From Clostridium scatologenes (GTDB taxonomy: Bacteria; Bacillota; Clostridia; Clostridiales; Clostridiaceae), in contig NZ_CP009933.1 in assembly GCF_000968375.1 (NCBI RefSeq), forward strand, positions 2,170,001-2,234,000: 64,000 bases of DNA, read 5' to 3'. The position numbers and the translations under genes were made by a program. A model generated the notes under the pieces. That model ran no database searches. It was not told the origin of the DNA and was given only the letters and a program-made list of their open reading frames with translations. This document shows, one piece after another, positions 34,402 to 42,553 of the stretch. Within the stretch, counting starts at the first letter, position 1. Every line of letters starts with the position of its first letter.

Positions 34402-36336
34402 CTAATTATTGTTAATATTATATCTTTTTATTTTTCTGTATAAAGTAGATCGACTTATATTTAAATAATTTGCAGCTTTTACTATGTTACCATCACAAAT
34501 CCTAATAGCATTTTCAATAGTCTCTTTCTCTAATATTTGCATTGGAATGATACTTAATTCCTTTTTATCATGTATATCCAGATCATTAGTAGATGTTATT
34601 TGCTCTTCATCATAAGAAGTAACGAAATACTCATCACTTAAATAATAATCTCTCTCTACTATATTTCTAAGTTCTCTTACATTACCTGGCCAATTATACT
34701 TTTTTAATTTATCTATATAACTTTTATTTACTTTTTTATGTTGATCCTTACTTTTGGCATTTAAAATCTCTACAAAATACCTAACTAACACATCTATATC
34801 TTCTTTTCTTTCATTTAAAGCTATAGTTTTTATACTCATCACATTCAATCTATAATAAAGATCTTCTCTAAAGTTCTTCCTTTTTATCTCTTCTTTTAAA
34901 TTTCTATTAGTAGCACCTACCACTCTTATATCCAATTGTTTTTCATAAGTTCCACCAACTCTTATAATCTTATTATTGTCAAGCACCCTTAATAATTTGC
35001 TTTGTATATCTAATGGCAACTCTCCAATTTCATCTAAAAATATTGTACCTCCATTTGCAATTTCAAATTTTCCAGGATGACCTTCCTTAGAAGCTCCAGT
35101 AAAAGCTCCTTTTTCATATCCAAAGAGTTCACTTTCCACTAACTCTCTAGGTATAGAAGCACAATTCACAGCAACAAAAGGTCCTTCTCTTCTTTCACTA
35201 TAATTATGAATGGATTGGGCTATAAGTTCCTTACCTGTACCGCTTTCGCCCTCAATAAGAACATTACTATGACTTCTAGCTATTTTTTTACAAAAGTTTA
35301 TTATATCTTTCATTCTTTTATTTTCAGTTATAAAATCATTGAAATTATAAGAAGCACTATAGCCAATTACCTTACTTACTAATTTATGAACATCTTGAAC
35401 TTCTCTAAAGGTTATAACTATTCCTATAACCTTATCTGTCACTTTCATTGGTACAGCATTTATAATACATTTAACTCTTTTCTTATTTATATAAAAATCA
35501 CACTCTACATTATTGTAAGATATAATATTTTCATTTATTATTTCATTAAAGTTCACACTACTCATTAACTGTCTGATATTCATTTTTACTACTTCTTTAT
35601 GGTCTATATCTAATATTTCAATAGCTCTATCATTTACTCTTTTAATATTTAAATTTTCATCTATAACAATCATACCTTCACATATAGAATCAAAAGTAAT
35701 ATTCATAAGCTTATTTGAAATGGTAAGTGCCATCTGCTTTTCTATTAGCTGAGCTGCAGATGTAACCATAGCAAGCGTATGAGAATGAGCACTATGAACA
35801 TTTCCTGACATATTAATAAATCCTATTATATTACCCTCTTCATCATGAATGGGTGAACAGGAACAAGTCCAACTATGTTGATGTATTCCAAAGTGTTCAG
35901 CTCCTATAGTTTGTACTGGCTTATCTAAAAACAATGCTGTTCCAATAGCGTTAGTTCCAACAGCATTTTCTGTCCAAAGCTGTCCTTTAACAAAGTTTAG
36001 ATCATCTGCCATCTTCATAATATCGTTATCACCAATTATGTCCATTATATATGCATCTTTGTCTGCAAGCATTATTGCAAATCCTGAGCCTTTGACAATG
36101 TTGTATATATTCTCAATTATAGGATGTGCCACTGAGATTAATTGTGCATTTTCTTCAACCTTTAATTTTTCTGAAGCTTTATATTTATCATTTCCCTTTC
36201 CATTCATAGGACTTACTTCATATCCCATACACCTTTTCCATGATTCTGCTATTTCCATCCTTACCTTAGGATTTATATGTCCCTGATTAATAAATTCATT
36301 CCAAGCATAAGTTATAAATTCTTCATAATTTTCCAT
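34402..36336 (-). CDS. Sigma54-dependent activator, AcoR-like (GAF-PAS-AAA-Fis)
   Basis: About 644 residues. A GAF-type sensor domain covers roughly 60-200 (SVAHPIIENIYNIVKGSGFA, TIGAEHFGIHQHSWTCSC), a PAS domain roughly 215-310, the AAA domain roughly 330-560 with Walker A GESGTGKE and the sigma54-contact loop GAFTGA, and a Fis-type helix-turn-helix at the end (NAIRICDGNIVKAANYLNIS). AcoR-type proteins activate acetoin or butanediol genes from sigma54 promoters in response to acetoin. The start at 36336 follows GAGGTG; the GTG three codons upstream is within that site. Confidence 0.92.
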   Translation of the reverse strand: MENYEEFITYAWNEFINQGHINPKVRMEIAESWKRCMGYEVSPMNGKGNDKYKASEKLKVEENAQLISVAHPIIENIYNIVKGSGFAIMLADKDAYIMDIIGDNDIMKMADDLNFVKGQLWTENAVGTNAIGTALFLDKPVQTIGAEHFGIHQHSWTCSCSPIHDEEGNIIGFINMSGNVHSAHSHTLAMVTSAAQLIEKQMALTISNKLMNITFDSICEGMIVIDENLNIKRVNDRAIEILDIDHKEVVKMNIRQLMSSVNFNEIINENIISYNNVECDFYINKKRVKCIINAVPMKVTDKVIGIVITFREVQDVHKLVSKVIGYSASYNFNDFITENKRMKDIINFCKKIARSHSNVLIEGESGTGKELIAQSIHNYSERREGPFVAVNCASIPRELVESELFGYEKGAFTGASKEGHPGKFEIANGGTIFLDEIGELPLDIQSKLLRVLDNNKIIRVGGTYEKQLDIRVVGATNRNLKEEIKRKNFREDLYYRLNVMSIKTIALNERKEDIDVLVRYFVEILNAKSKDQHKKVNKSYIDKLKKYNWPGNVRELRNIVERDYYLSDEYFVTSYDEEQITSTNDLDIHDKKELSIIPMQILEKETIENAIRICDGNIVKAANYLNISRSTLYRKIKRYNINNN

Positions 36337-36368
36337 ATTATTCACCTCATACTACAACATATAGCTTG

Positions 36369-37247
36369 TCAATCTTTATTTAAGCTTATTTGTGAAAGAG
36401 AATACATCACTAGTGCTGACCATATAAATACAAAACTTATCATATCTATACTTGTAAAACCTTCGTGATACACAAAAATTCCAATAAACAAGCTTATAGT
36501 TGGTGAAATATATTGTGTAAATCCAATGACTGATAAAGGCAATCTTCTTGCTGCACTTGCAAAAAGTAGCAACGGAACAGCTGTGACTACTCCAGATCCT
36601 ATAAGCAAAAGTATTACTACTGTACTTTCTCTACCAAAAGCACCTACTCCACTAAATTGCCTTGATGCTATATATATTGCTGCAATAGGAGTAATCATGG
36701 TTGTCTCTAAAGTTAACCCAACTATAGAATTGGCTTTAACAAACTTCTTCATTGCTCCATATAATCCAAAAGAAATAGCTAATCCTAGTGAAATCCATGG
36801 AATTTTGCCATATTGCAATGTTTTAATTATAACTCCAAAAAAAGCAGTAGAAATAGCAATTCCTTGCCATAGGCTCAACTTTTCTTTGAAAATAACTACT
36901 CCTAAGGCTACTGCAACCAATGGATTAATATAATACCCTAAGCTTGCATCAATAATCTTATTTGAATTAACAGCCCAAATGTATAATCCCCAATTAAAAG
37001 CAATGAGAATAGACGCAATAAAAATATAAGTCATTTGCTTTTTATCCTTGGCTATACGCTTTAACTCTCCCCATTGTTTAGTTGCTGCAATAATTGCAAC
37101 TGTAAATACAAAAGCCCATACAATTCTGTTGGATAAAATCTCTATTGGAAATACACTATCTATCAACTTCCAATATATAGTCAAAACACCCCATAATGTG
37201 TATGCTGCAACTGCATATACCACACCAACTGTCTTTTCGTTACGCAT
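36369..37247 (-). CDS. rarD: RarD-type EamA/DMT permease
   Basis: 292 residues with ten hydrophobic segments in two EamA halves. It starts MRNEKTVGVVYAVAAYTLWG and has WKLIDSVFPIEILSNRIVWA, characteristic of RarD. The drug/metabolite superfamily member is named for chloramphenicol sensitivity in Gram-negative species; its substrate is unknown. It has a GGGAGG ribosome binding site. It lies 23 bases before the activator gene ribosome binding region and could be cotranscribed with it. Confidence 0.85.
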   Translation of the reverse strand: MRNEKTVGVVYAVAAYTLWGVLTIYWKLIDSVFPIEILSNRIVWAFVFTVAIIAATKQWGELKRIAKDKKQMTYIFIASILIAFNWGLYIWAVNSNKIIDASLGYYINPLVAVALGVVIFKEKLSLWQGIAISTAFFGVIIKTLQYGKIPWISLGLAISFGLYGAMKKFVKANSIVGLTLETTMITPIAAIYIASRQFSGVGAFGRESTVVILLLIGSGVVTAVPLLLFASAARRLPLSVIGFTQYISPTISLFIGIFVYHEGFTSIDMISFVFIWSALVMYSLSQISLNKD

Positions 37248-37509
37248 TTATCTTCCTCCCTTTTTCATATGTTTCTACCTTTAAAAGTATATATACTATC
37301 ATAAATATTTTCTGACAGCTTTTATTTTAGCTTATATTTCTAAAACCTTTTTTTCCATTATACACTAAATCTCTTTTTTTTCATAAGTTATTATTTTCTA
37401 CTTACAATTTATAAGTTAAAATTTATTAATACCTCATTTTTTTTAATTAAGAGTGAATAGATTAATTCTCAACCCACTCCATTAAGTTCAATTTTCTAAA
37501 CGCTAAAAA

Positions 37510-37534
37510 TTCCCTCAGACTAAGTCTGAGGGAA
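37510..37534 (-). terminator. Rho-independent terminator of the aminotransferase gene
   Basis: An 11-bp stem TTCCCTCAGAC / GTCTGAGGGAA with a 3-nt loop, followed on the minus strand by TTTTT. The remaining part of the 37248-37561 gap is AT-rich and shows no gene. Confidence 0.88.
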
Positions 37535-37561
37535 AGCATATTTTTCTGTTTATATATTATA

Positions 37562-38878
37562 TTAACGGCTTGCTTCGTACTGTTTTAAAAGTTTAACAAA
37601 TAACTCTGGAACTTTCATCATGTCTTCAGGAGTTCCTACGAAAGAAATACGGAACTGAGTACTTCCTGGATTATTTTCTCCTGATGGAATATCATAGAAT
37701 CCTTTCAAAGGTGCTACTAGAAGAGTTGTTTGAACTCCTTTGTAGTCTACAGATCCTTTTTGTGCACAATAAAGAACAAAGTCAATTGCATCAAATCCTG
37801 GTTTTACAACATTTCTAACATCAATTACTGAGTATATAGATGCATCAGGACTGGAAACGATTAAGCCTGGTTCCTGCTCCTTCAAACCATTATATACTTT
37901 GAATATGATATCTTTGTAGTATTCACGAAGACTCTTGCACCATGAAGCAATACTTTCTTTGCTTTCATGTGCCAATGCTCCAAATATGTACTGACCAATT
38001 ACATTAGCACAAAGATTTGCAGTATATTCAGCTATTGAACGCTCATGGTATTCTGGATTATCAGTAATTACAGCACCGATTCTTAAACCACATGCATTCC
38101 ATACCTTTGATGTTGTCTCTAAACTTATTCTTCTTCCTTCTATACCAGGTACATCTGCATCTGTAATTCCCCAGATACTTACTAGACTGTTATCACCTGT
38201 ATAGTATAGTTCACGATAAGCTTCATCACTAACCATCCACATATTGTATTTTACACATAATGCAGCAAGTCCTTTAAGTGTCTCATAATCATAAAGCTGT
38301 CCTGTAGGGTTGTCATAAGGTATAACAAGAAGTGCTCCAGGATTATTCTTTTTAATATTTTCTTCAATTTCATCAAGTTTTGGAAGACTAAACTTTCCAT
38401 CCTCACCTAATGCACGTTTTACTGTAATCGTTTTACGTCCAATTCTTTCTGCAAAAGAAATATAGTTTGTGTATGCTGGATCTATCATCATAAAAGGCTT
38501 TTCATCAGTTCCTGCAGGTCCGCAAACACCAAGTAATACTAATTCCATACCACTTGATCCGCCATCTGTTACTTGAACTAATAATTTACTAGTATCAAAG
38601 CCTTCACATGAAAGAATATTTTTAAATGCATTCTGGCATTCTTCAAAGCCAGCAGTTCCTGAATATCTTACAACTCCATTTGCAAATGGACTTTCAGGAG
38701 CATTAAGTGCAAACATTCTTTTCTGCATAGCAGGATTTGTTGGAAGTGAAACATTTCCAATACCTACATTTATTACAGCTTCTGGTTTAACTTCACGCTC
38801 ATCATACTTCATTTGTGCCAATCTGACATCTGATGGCGTTCTTGATTGAAAATGTGCTGATAAAACTGGTTTATTCAT
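37562..38878 (-). CDS. PLP-dependent class I/II aminotransferase
   Basis: 438 residues with fold type I signatures: the NPTG substrate-binding motif in IPYDNPTGQLYDYE, DEAYRELYY and the PLP lysine in LETTSKVWNACGLRIGA. The family transaminates aspartate, alanine or aromatic amino acids; the exact substrate is unclear. It has an AGGAGGGG site before the ATG and its own terminator, so it is a single-gene unit. Codon choice is slightly richer in GC than flanking genes. Confidence 0.88.
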   Translation of the reverse strand: MNKPVLSAHFQSRTPSDVRLAQMKYDEREVKPEAVINVGIGNVSLPTNPAMQKRMFALNAPESPFANGVVRYSGTAGFEECQNAFKNILSCEGFDTSKLLVQVTDGGSSGMELVLLGVCGPAGTDEKPFMMIDPAYTNYISFAERIGRKTITVKRALGEDGKFSLPKLDEIEENIKKNNPGALLVIPYDNPTGQLYDYETLKGLAALCVKYNMWMVSDEAYRELYYTGDNSLVSIWGITDADVPGIEGRRISLETTSKVWNACGLRIGAVITDNPEYHERSIAEYTANLCANVIGQYIFGALAHESKESIASWCKSLREYYKDIIFKVYNGLKEQEPGLIVSSPDASIYSVIDVRNVVKPGFDAIDFVLYCAQKGSVDYKGVQTTLLVAPLKGFYDIPSGENNPGSTQFRISFVGTPEDMMKVPELFVKLLKQYEASR

Positions 38879-39114
38879 AACAATCCCCTCCTAAAAATAT
38901 AAATATAATTTACAGAATATATGATACATATTTATACTAACATTTTAATCAAATTATTGCAATGTTATGCATTGAATAAATTAGCATAAAAAGTAATTAG
39001 CTTTTTTAAAATTCAATCTTTTTTCTATTTTATTTTACATTTTTGCTAGATTATATTCATTTTAAAAAATTAGTTTGTATCATTAATAGCAAAAACATAT
39101 TTATATGAGAATAG

Positions 39115-39160
39115 AGTAATGCAATTAAAATCAATAATTATTTTAATTTACAATACCCTA
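39115..39160. repeat. Degenerate hairpin element ending CAATACCCTA
   Basis: A 9-bp stem (AATTAAAAT / ATTTTAATT, 39123-39131 and 39140-39148) extends imperfectly to CAATACCCTA. The outer sequence matches the ends of hairpins at 42337-42378 and 50179-50214. The surrounding gap 38879-39192 is otherwise empty, very AT-rich sequence. Confidence 0.45.
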
Positions 39161-39192
39161 TCTTATTTAATAGTATATATCAAAATATAAAG

Positions 39193-39801
39193 TTAGCTGT
39201 TTCTTCTTAACATCTCTGATAATTCTTCAAAATTCTTTTTAGCTATTATACCCTTGTTTTTAAGATGCTGTATCTTTTCTTTAGGTTGGGCTCCATTTTC
39301 TTGAAAATCAATTAATGCTTCTTTAATTGCACTTTTAAGGAGCGGAATTACATTTATTATTCGCTTTATTCCATAAACATATTCATCATCATAAAGTCTA
39401 AAACTTTCAAACAATCCTGATGTTAACCTTCCATCAGAAAATATATAAATATATCTATCCCTCATATCATCAGATAAATCAACTTCAATTTTATGTCTAT
39501 ATAATCTAAATGTAACTCCTTCATTCTCTACAAATACGGGAAATAACATAGAAAAAAGGAATACTATTTCTTCTTCTTCATCAATTAATCCTGAAAAATC
39601 ATTTTCATTTAATTCATTCATAATCTCATCAGTAAAAATACAGTCTTTTATTTTGTTTCCTAATTTAATCCTGAATTTTCTTTCTTTCTCATCTCGCAGC
39701 AAATTATCAATTGAACTCAATAATTTACTAATAGAATTTTCAACTTCTGATGAATTTCTATCACTTTTCATATTTATGTTCATTCCCTTCGTTATGTTCA
39801 T
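39193..39801 (-). CDS. Uncharacterised protein
   Basis: Up to 202 residues, acidic and soluble, without a signal peptide or membrane segment. No family is recognised. A helical N-terminal third (VENSISKLLSSIDNLLRDEK) precedes a mixed centre with IDEEEEIVFLFSMLFPVFVE and YIYIFSDGRLTSGLFESFRL, and a lysine-rich helical end. The start is uncertain: the first ATG lacks a good ribosome binding site, and AAGGG lies before two internal ATG codons (39783, 39771). It stands alone with about 90 bases before the GntR gene in the same orientation. Confidence 0.65.
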   Translation of the reverse strand: MNITKGMNINMKSDRNSSEVENSISKLLSSIDNLLRDEKERKFRIKLGNKIKDCIFTDEIMNELNENDFSGLIDEEEEIVFLFSMLFPVFVENEGVTFRLYRHKIEVDLSDDMRDRYIYIFSDGRLTSGLFESFRLYDDEYVYGIKRIINVIPLLKSAIKEALIDFQENGAQPKEKIQHLKNKGIIAKKNFEELSEMLRRNS

Positions 39802-39894
39802 TGTACAAAACTTAGTTAACTATTAAAATATTATCTTCCTTCTCTAGCAATAATAATTTTCAAGTTTCATAAACACCCCTTTTACATTTCAACA

Positions 39895-40602
39895 TCATTT
39901 ATTTTTGATTATTTCACTAATATAACCATCTGTATATTCCAGATGTTTTAGCATAGCCATAGAAGCAGCCTCTGAATCATGTTTTTTTATAGCCTGAATT
40001 ATATCTTCATGTTGTTTTTTTACTATATTTTTATTCTCTACATTTCTAAACATATTAGTTAACACATTTTCAATATATGTTTCTACTAAAGTAGATGCTG
40101 CAAACATCATAGTGGAAACTAAGTAATTTCCAGATGCCTGAACAATTTTATAGTGCATTTTTTTATCTAATTCTGCACATTCTTCTTCATTCTCTGTACT
40201 ATTTAATAAGTTAACTAGTTCTTCTATTTCTTTAAGCTGCTCTTCATTTATGTTTTTTGCTGCTAATGCTGCCATTCCAGGTTCAGTAAACTTTCTTAAA
40301 TCTAAAATTTCATCTGTCTTGCTTCCATGAAGCATAAATGTCATGGAAAGTGGTTCCAGCAAACTATCCTCAAAGCTATCCTTTACAAAATTTCCTTCAC
40401 CTATTTTGCATTCAATAAGTCCTAGTATTTCCAATACTCTTAAAGCTTCTCTTACAGATGTTCTACTCACATTAAGTTGTTCACACAATTCTCTTTCAGA
40501 GGGTAATCTATCTCCACATTTCAACTCACCTTTTCCTATTAACTCTTTAATCTTTTCTATTACCTTTTCATATACTCTTGTTTTTTTTGTTGTATTAAGC
40601 AT
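39895..40602 (-). CDS. GntR-family regulator with FCD domain (FadR/LldR type)
   Basis: 235 residues. The winged helix domain is at 5-75 (LKCGDRLPSERELCEQLNVS-RTSVREALRVLE) and the all-helical FCD effector domain at about 85-230 with the metal-binding Asp/His pattern (DLRKF, DKKMHYKIVQAS, KQHEDIIQAI). FCD regulators respond to small organic acids and bind TNGTNNNACNA-like palindromes. Such sequences (TGGTTATACCGG, TGGTATGACCGG) lie upstream of the adjacent lrgAB genes, so it probably controls them. GGAGG precedes the ATG. Confidence 0.9.
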   Translation of the reverse strand: MLNTTKKTRVYEKVIEKIKELIGKGELKCGDRLPSERELCEQLNVSRTSVREALRVLEILGLIECKIGEGNFVKDSFEDSLLEPLSMTFMLHGSKTDEILDLRKFTEPGMAALAAKNINEEQLKEIEELVNLLNSTENEEECAELDKKMHYKIVQASGNYLVSTMMFAASTLVETYIENVLTNMFRNVENKNIVKKQHEDIIQAIKKHDSEAASMAMLKHLEYTDGYISEIIKNK

Positions 40603-40618
40603 TAAAATTTTCCTCCAA

Positions 40619-40640
40619 AATAAGATATTTTTATCTTATT
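40619..40640. promoter_or_regulatory. 9-bp inverted repeat in the GntR gene leader
   Basis: AATAAGATA (40619-40627) and TATCTTATT (40632-40640) with a 4-nt centre, directly upstream of the ribosome binding site of the GntR gene. It may be an operator or an mRNA hairpin. Confidence 0.4.
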
Positions 40641-40692
40641 ATTATAAATTTCTTCTACTATTTTAACAAGCTTATCCATTTATTAAACAGAA

Positions 40693-41397
40693 CTACTTAA
40701 TAAATGCAAAAAACAAATTCCATATAATAGGAACTAAAAACACAGTAATAATTCCCGATAGAGCCATGGTCAAACCGCTCATTGCTCCCTCAATTTCTCC
40801 AATTTCCATAGATTTTGCAGTTCCAACAGCATGAGAAGATGCACCCATAGCAATGCCCATCGCAACTTTATCATTAATTTTAAAAATTGAATACAAATAA
40901 GGGCCAATAATCGATCCGATTACACCAGTAAGTATAATTGCTACAACAGTAATTGATGGCAATCCTCCTAACTGTTTTGATAAAGCCATTCCTATTGGTG
41001 TAGTAATAGATTTAGGCATTAAAGATTTTATTATCACATCAGATAAATTAAAGAATTTACAAAGTAAAATTATACAAGTAATTCCACATACATTTCCACA
41101 TAAAATACCTATTAGTATAGGTCCCGCATTTTTTTTAAACAAATTAAATTTCTTATACATAGGCAAAGCTAATGCAATCGTTGCAGGATACAAAAAAAAT
41201 GATATAAGTTGGCCTCCACTGTTAAAAGCTTCATATTTTATATGAAATTTTGTTAGTAAAAAAATTAATATTATCATAGCAATTAGCAAAGGATTAAAAA
41301 TTGAAAGTTTTGTTATTTTATTTATATAAACTCCTATCGCATAAGCAATTAACGAAATTAGCACACCAAATACTGGAGAATTAATAATATCATTCAT
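40693..41397 (-). CDS. lrgB: LrgB-family membrane protein
   Basis: 234 residues, seven or eight hydrophobic segments. The family signature is seen in SLMPKSITTPIGMALSKQLG and GASSHAVGTAKSMEIGEIEG. LrgB works with LrgA as a hetero-oligomeric pore; in Bacillus the pair acts as a facilitated pyruvate transporter, and in Staphylococcus it influences murein hydrolase activity. It overlaps lrgA by 8 bases. FCD-type regulation would fit a role in organic-acid movement. Confidence 0.92.
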   Translation of the reverse strand: MNDIINSPVFGVLISLIAYAIGVYINKITKLSIFNPLLIAMIILIFLLTKFHIKYEAFNSGGQLISFFLYPATIALALPMYKKFNLFKKNAGPILIGILCGNVCGITCIILLCKFFNLSDVIIKSLMPKSITTPIGMALSKQLGGLPSITVVAIILTGVIGSIIGPYLYSIFKINDKVAMGIAMGASSHAVGTAKSMEIGEIEGAMSGLTMALSGIITVFLVPIIWNLFFAFIK

Positions 41398-41743
41398 GTA
41401 AATTCACCTTTCTTAAAAATTTCACTGTATATGCTGTTATTAACCAAAATACTATTGTTGAAATAATCAAAATAGTTATAAATACTATCCATTTTCCCTT
41501 TAATATTCCAAATGCAGTCATTAAACCTACTCCTGCAGGAATAAACAAAAACGACATATTTGATATCAAAAATTCACATACATCTTCAATCATTTCAACC
41601 TTTATAATTCCTATTTGTAATGCAAGAAAAAGTAAAAGCAACCCAATCACAGCAGCTGGAATTGGTAAATGAAATAATGTCTGTAATAATTGCCCTATAA
41701 AATATGTAACTAAAATAATCATTAATTGAATCAAATATTTCAA
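41390..41743 (-). CDS. lrgA: LrgA/CidA-family holin-like membrane protein
   Basis: 117 residues with four hydrophobic segments. The LrgA signature is IPAAVIGLLLLFLALQIGII, then FLISNMSFLFIPAGVGLMTA. It forms the partner of LrgB, in pyruvate exchange or as a holin-like regulator. It is the first gene of the lrgAB pair, preceded by an extensive palindromic control region. Confidence 0.92.
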   Translation of the reverse strand: MKYLIQLMIILVTYFIGQLLQTLFHLPIPAAVIGLLLLFLALQIGIIKVEMIEDVCEFLISNMSFLFIPAGVGLMTAFGILKGKWIVFITILIISTIVFWLITAYTVKFLRKVNLHE

Positions 41744-41784
41744 CTAAATCACCTACCCGTCAGTATATAAATTTTGCACTTTAG

Positions 41785-41925
41785 TGGTTATACCGGTCAT
41801 ACCACCAATGATAACACTTTACCACTTTTTGCAGTATATTGCAATATACTTTTTTATTTATTGCAATATACCGCAAAAAGTGATAAAATGGTTTCAAGAA
41901 AACAACTGGTATGACCGGTACGACC
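41785..41925. promoter_or_regulatory. Large palindromic control region upstream of lrgAB
   Basis: Two GntR/FCD-like operators, TGGTTATACCGGTCATACCA (41785-41804) and TGGTATGACCGGTACGACC (41907-41925), flank a 24-bp inverted repeat with one mismatch (arms 41823-41846 and 41859-41882) whose inner part is TATTGCAATATACxGCAAAA. The first operator is itself a perfect palindrome centred on ACCGGT. The 24-bp stem could also be a transcript hairpin, or a second operator. Confidence 0.75.
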
Positions 41926-42017
41926 TTTATAAGTAAATTTACATAATTAGTGATTGTATTAAATAAAGGTAAAATAACTTGGACATATAATTTTCATTTG
42001 CAATGGAGGCAATATAA

Positions 42018-42332
42018 GTGTTAGAAAAATTTGAAAACTATCTATTATATAAAGAACATAAAAGTTCTAGTACAATCAAAACATATTCAAGGTGTATACA
42101 AAAATTTATTGACTGGTACTATATAAGCAGTGGTAAAAAGCTTTTGAAATTAGATATGGAAACAATTAATAATTATAAAAACTATTTAATATTCATAAAA
42201 AAAAGAAAGCAAACAAGCATAAAGGTTGAACTTTGCGCATTGACCAAGTTTAATAGTTTTTTCTGCTATAAAAATGCACCTAAAAATTATATTCCAAGTA
42301 AAAAGCATAAAATCTTAAATTATGGAATATAA
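42018..42332 (+). CDS. Orphan integrase N-terminal (SAM-like, core-binding) domain protein
   Basis: 104 residues similar to the N-terminal core-binding domain of tyrosine recombinases: FENYLLYKEHKSSSTIKTYS, then FIDWYYISSGKKLLKLDMET and a KRKQTSIKVELCALTKFNSF helix. The catalytic domain with its Arg-His-Arg-Tyr residues is entirely absent, and no continuation is seen downstream where a perfect 19-bp hairpin follows. It may be a relic or a stand-alone DNA-binding protein. The start is GTG with GGAGG nine bases upstream, so it is probably expressed. Confidence 0.7.
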   Translation: MLEKFENYLLYKEHKSSSTIKTYSRCIQKFIDWYYISSGKKLLKLDMETINNYKNYLIFIKKRKQTSIKVELCALTKFNSFFCYKNAPKNYIPSKKHKILNYGI

Positions 42333-42336
42333 ATAA

Positions 42337-42378
42337 GGTATTGAAATTTAAATCAATAATGATTTAAATTTCAATACC
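42337..42378. terminator. Perfect 19-bp hairpin after the integrase-like gene
   Basis: GGTATTGAAATTTAAATCA (42337-42355) and its complement (42360-42378) with a 4-nt loop. It shares GGTATTGA ends with hairpins near 39.1 and 50.2 kb. It may terminate the integrase-like gene; no further gene is seen up to 42553. Confidence 0.7.
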
Positions 42379-42553
42379 CTATAATGCGTATAATATCAAA
42401 TGTTCATTTTTTAAAGTTCTTCTAAAGTTCGTCTGGGTTAAATTGTAAGTAAAAGCATAATTTTGCAACACAATTTTTACCCTAGTTATTAATATGACAA
42501 TTAGAAACTATCAAAATAAAAGCTTTTATACTTGTTCTGCTTTTTACTCATAT

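Noticed and set aside
42018..42332. Integrase-like protein as evidence of a prophage or integrative element here
   Set aside because: No catalytic domain, no att repeats, tRNA or other phage genes lie around it.
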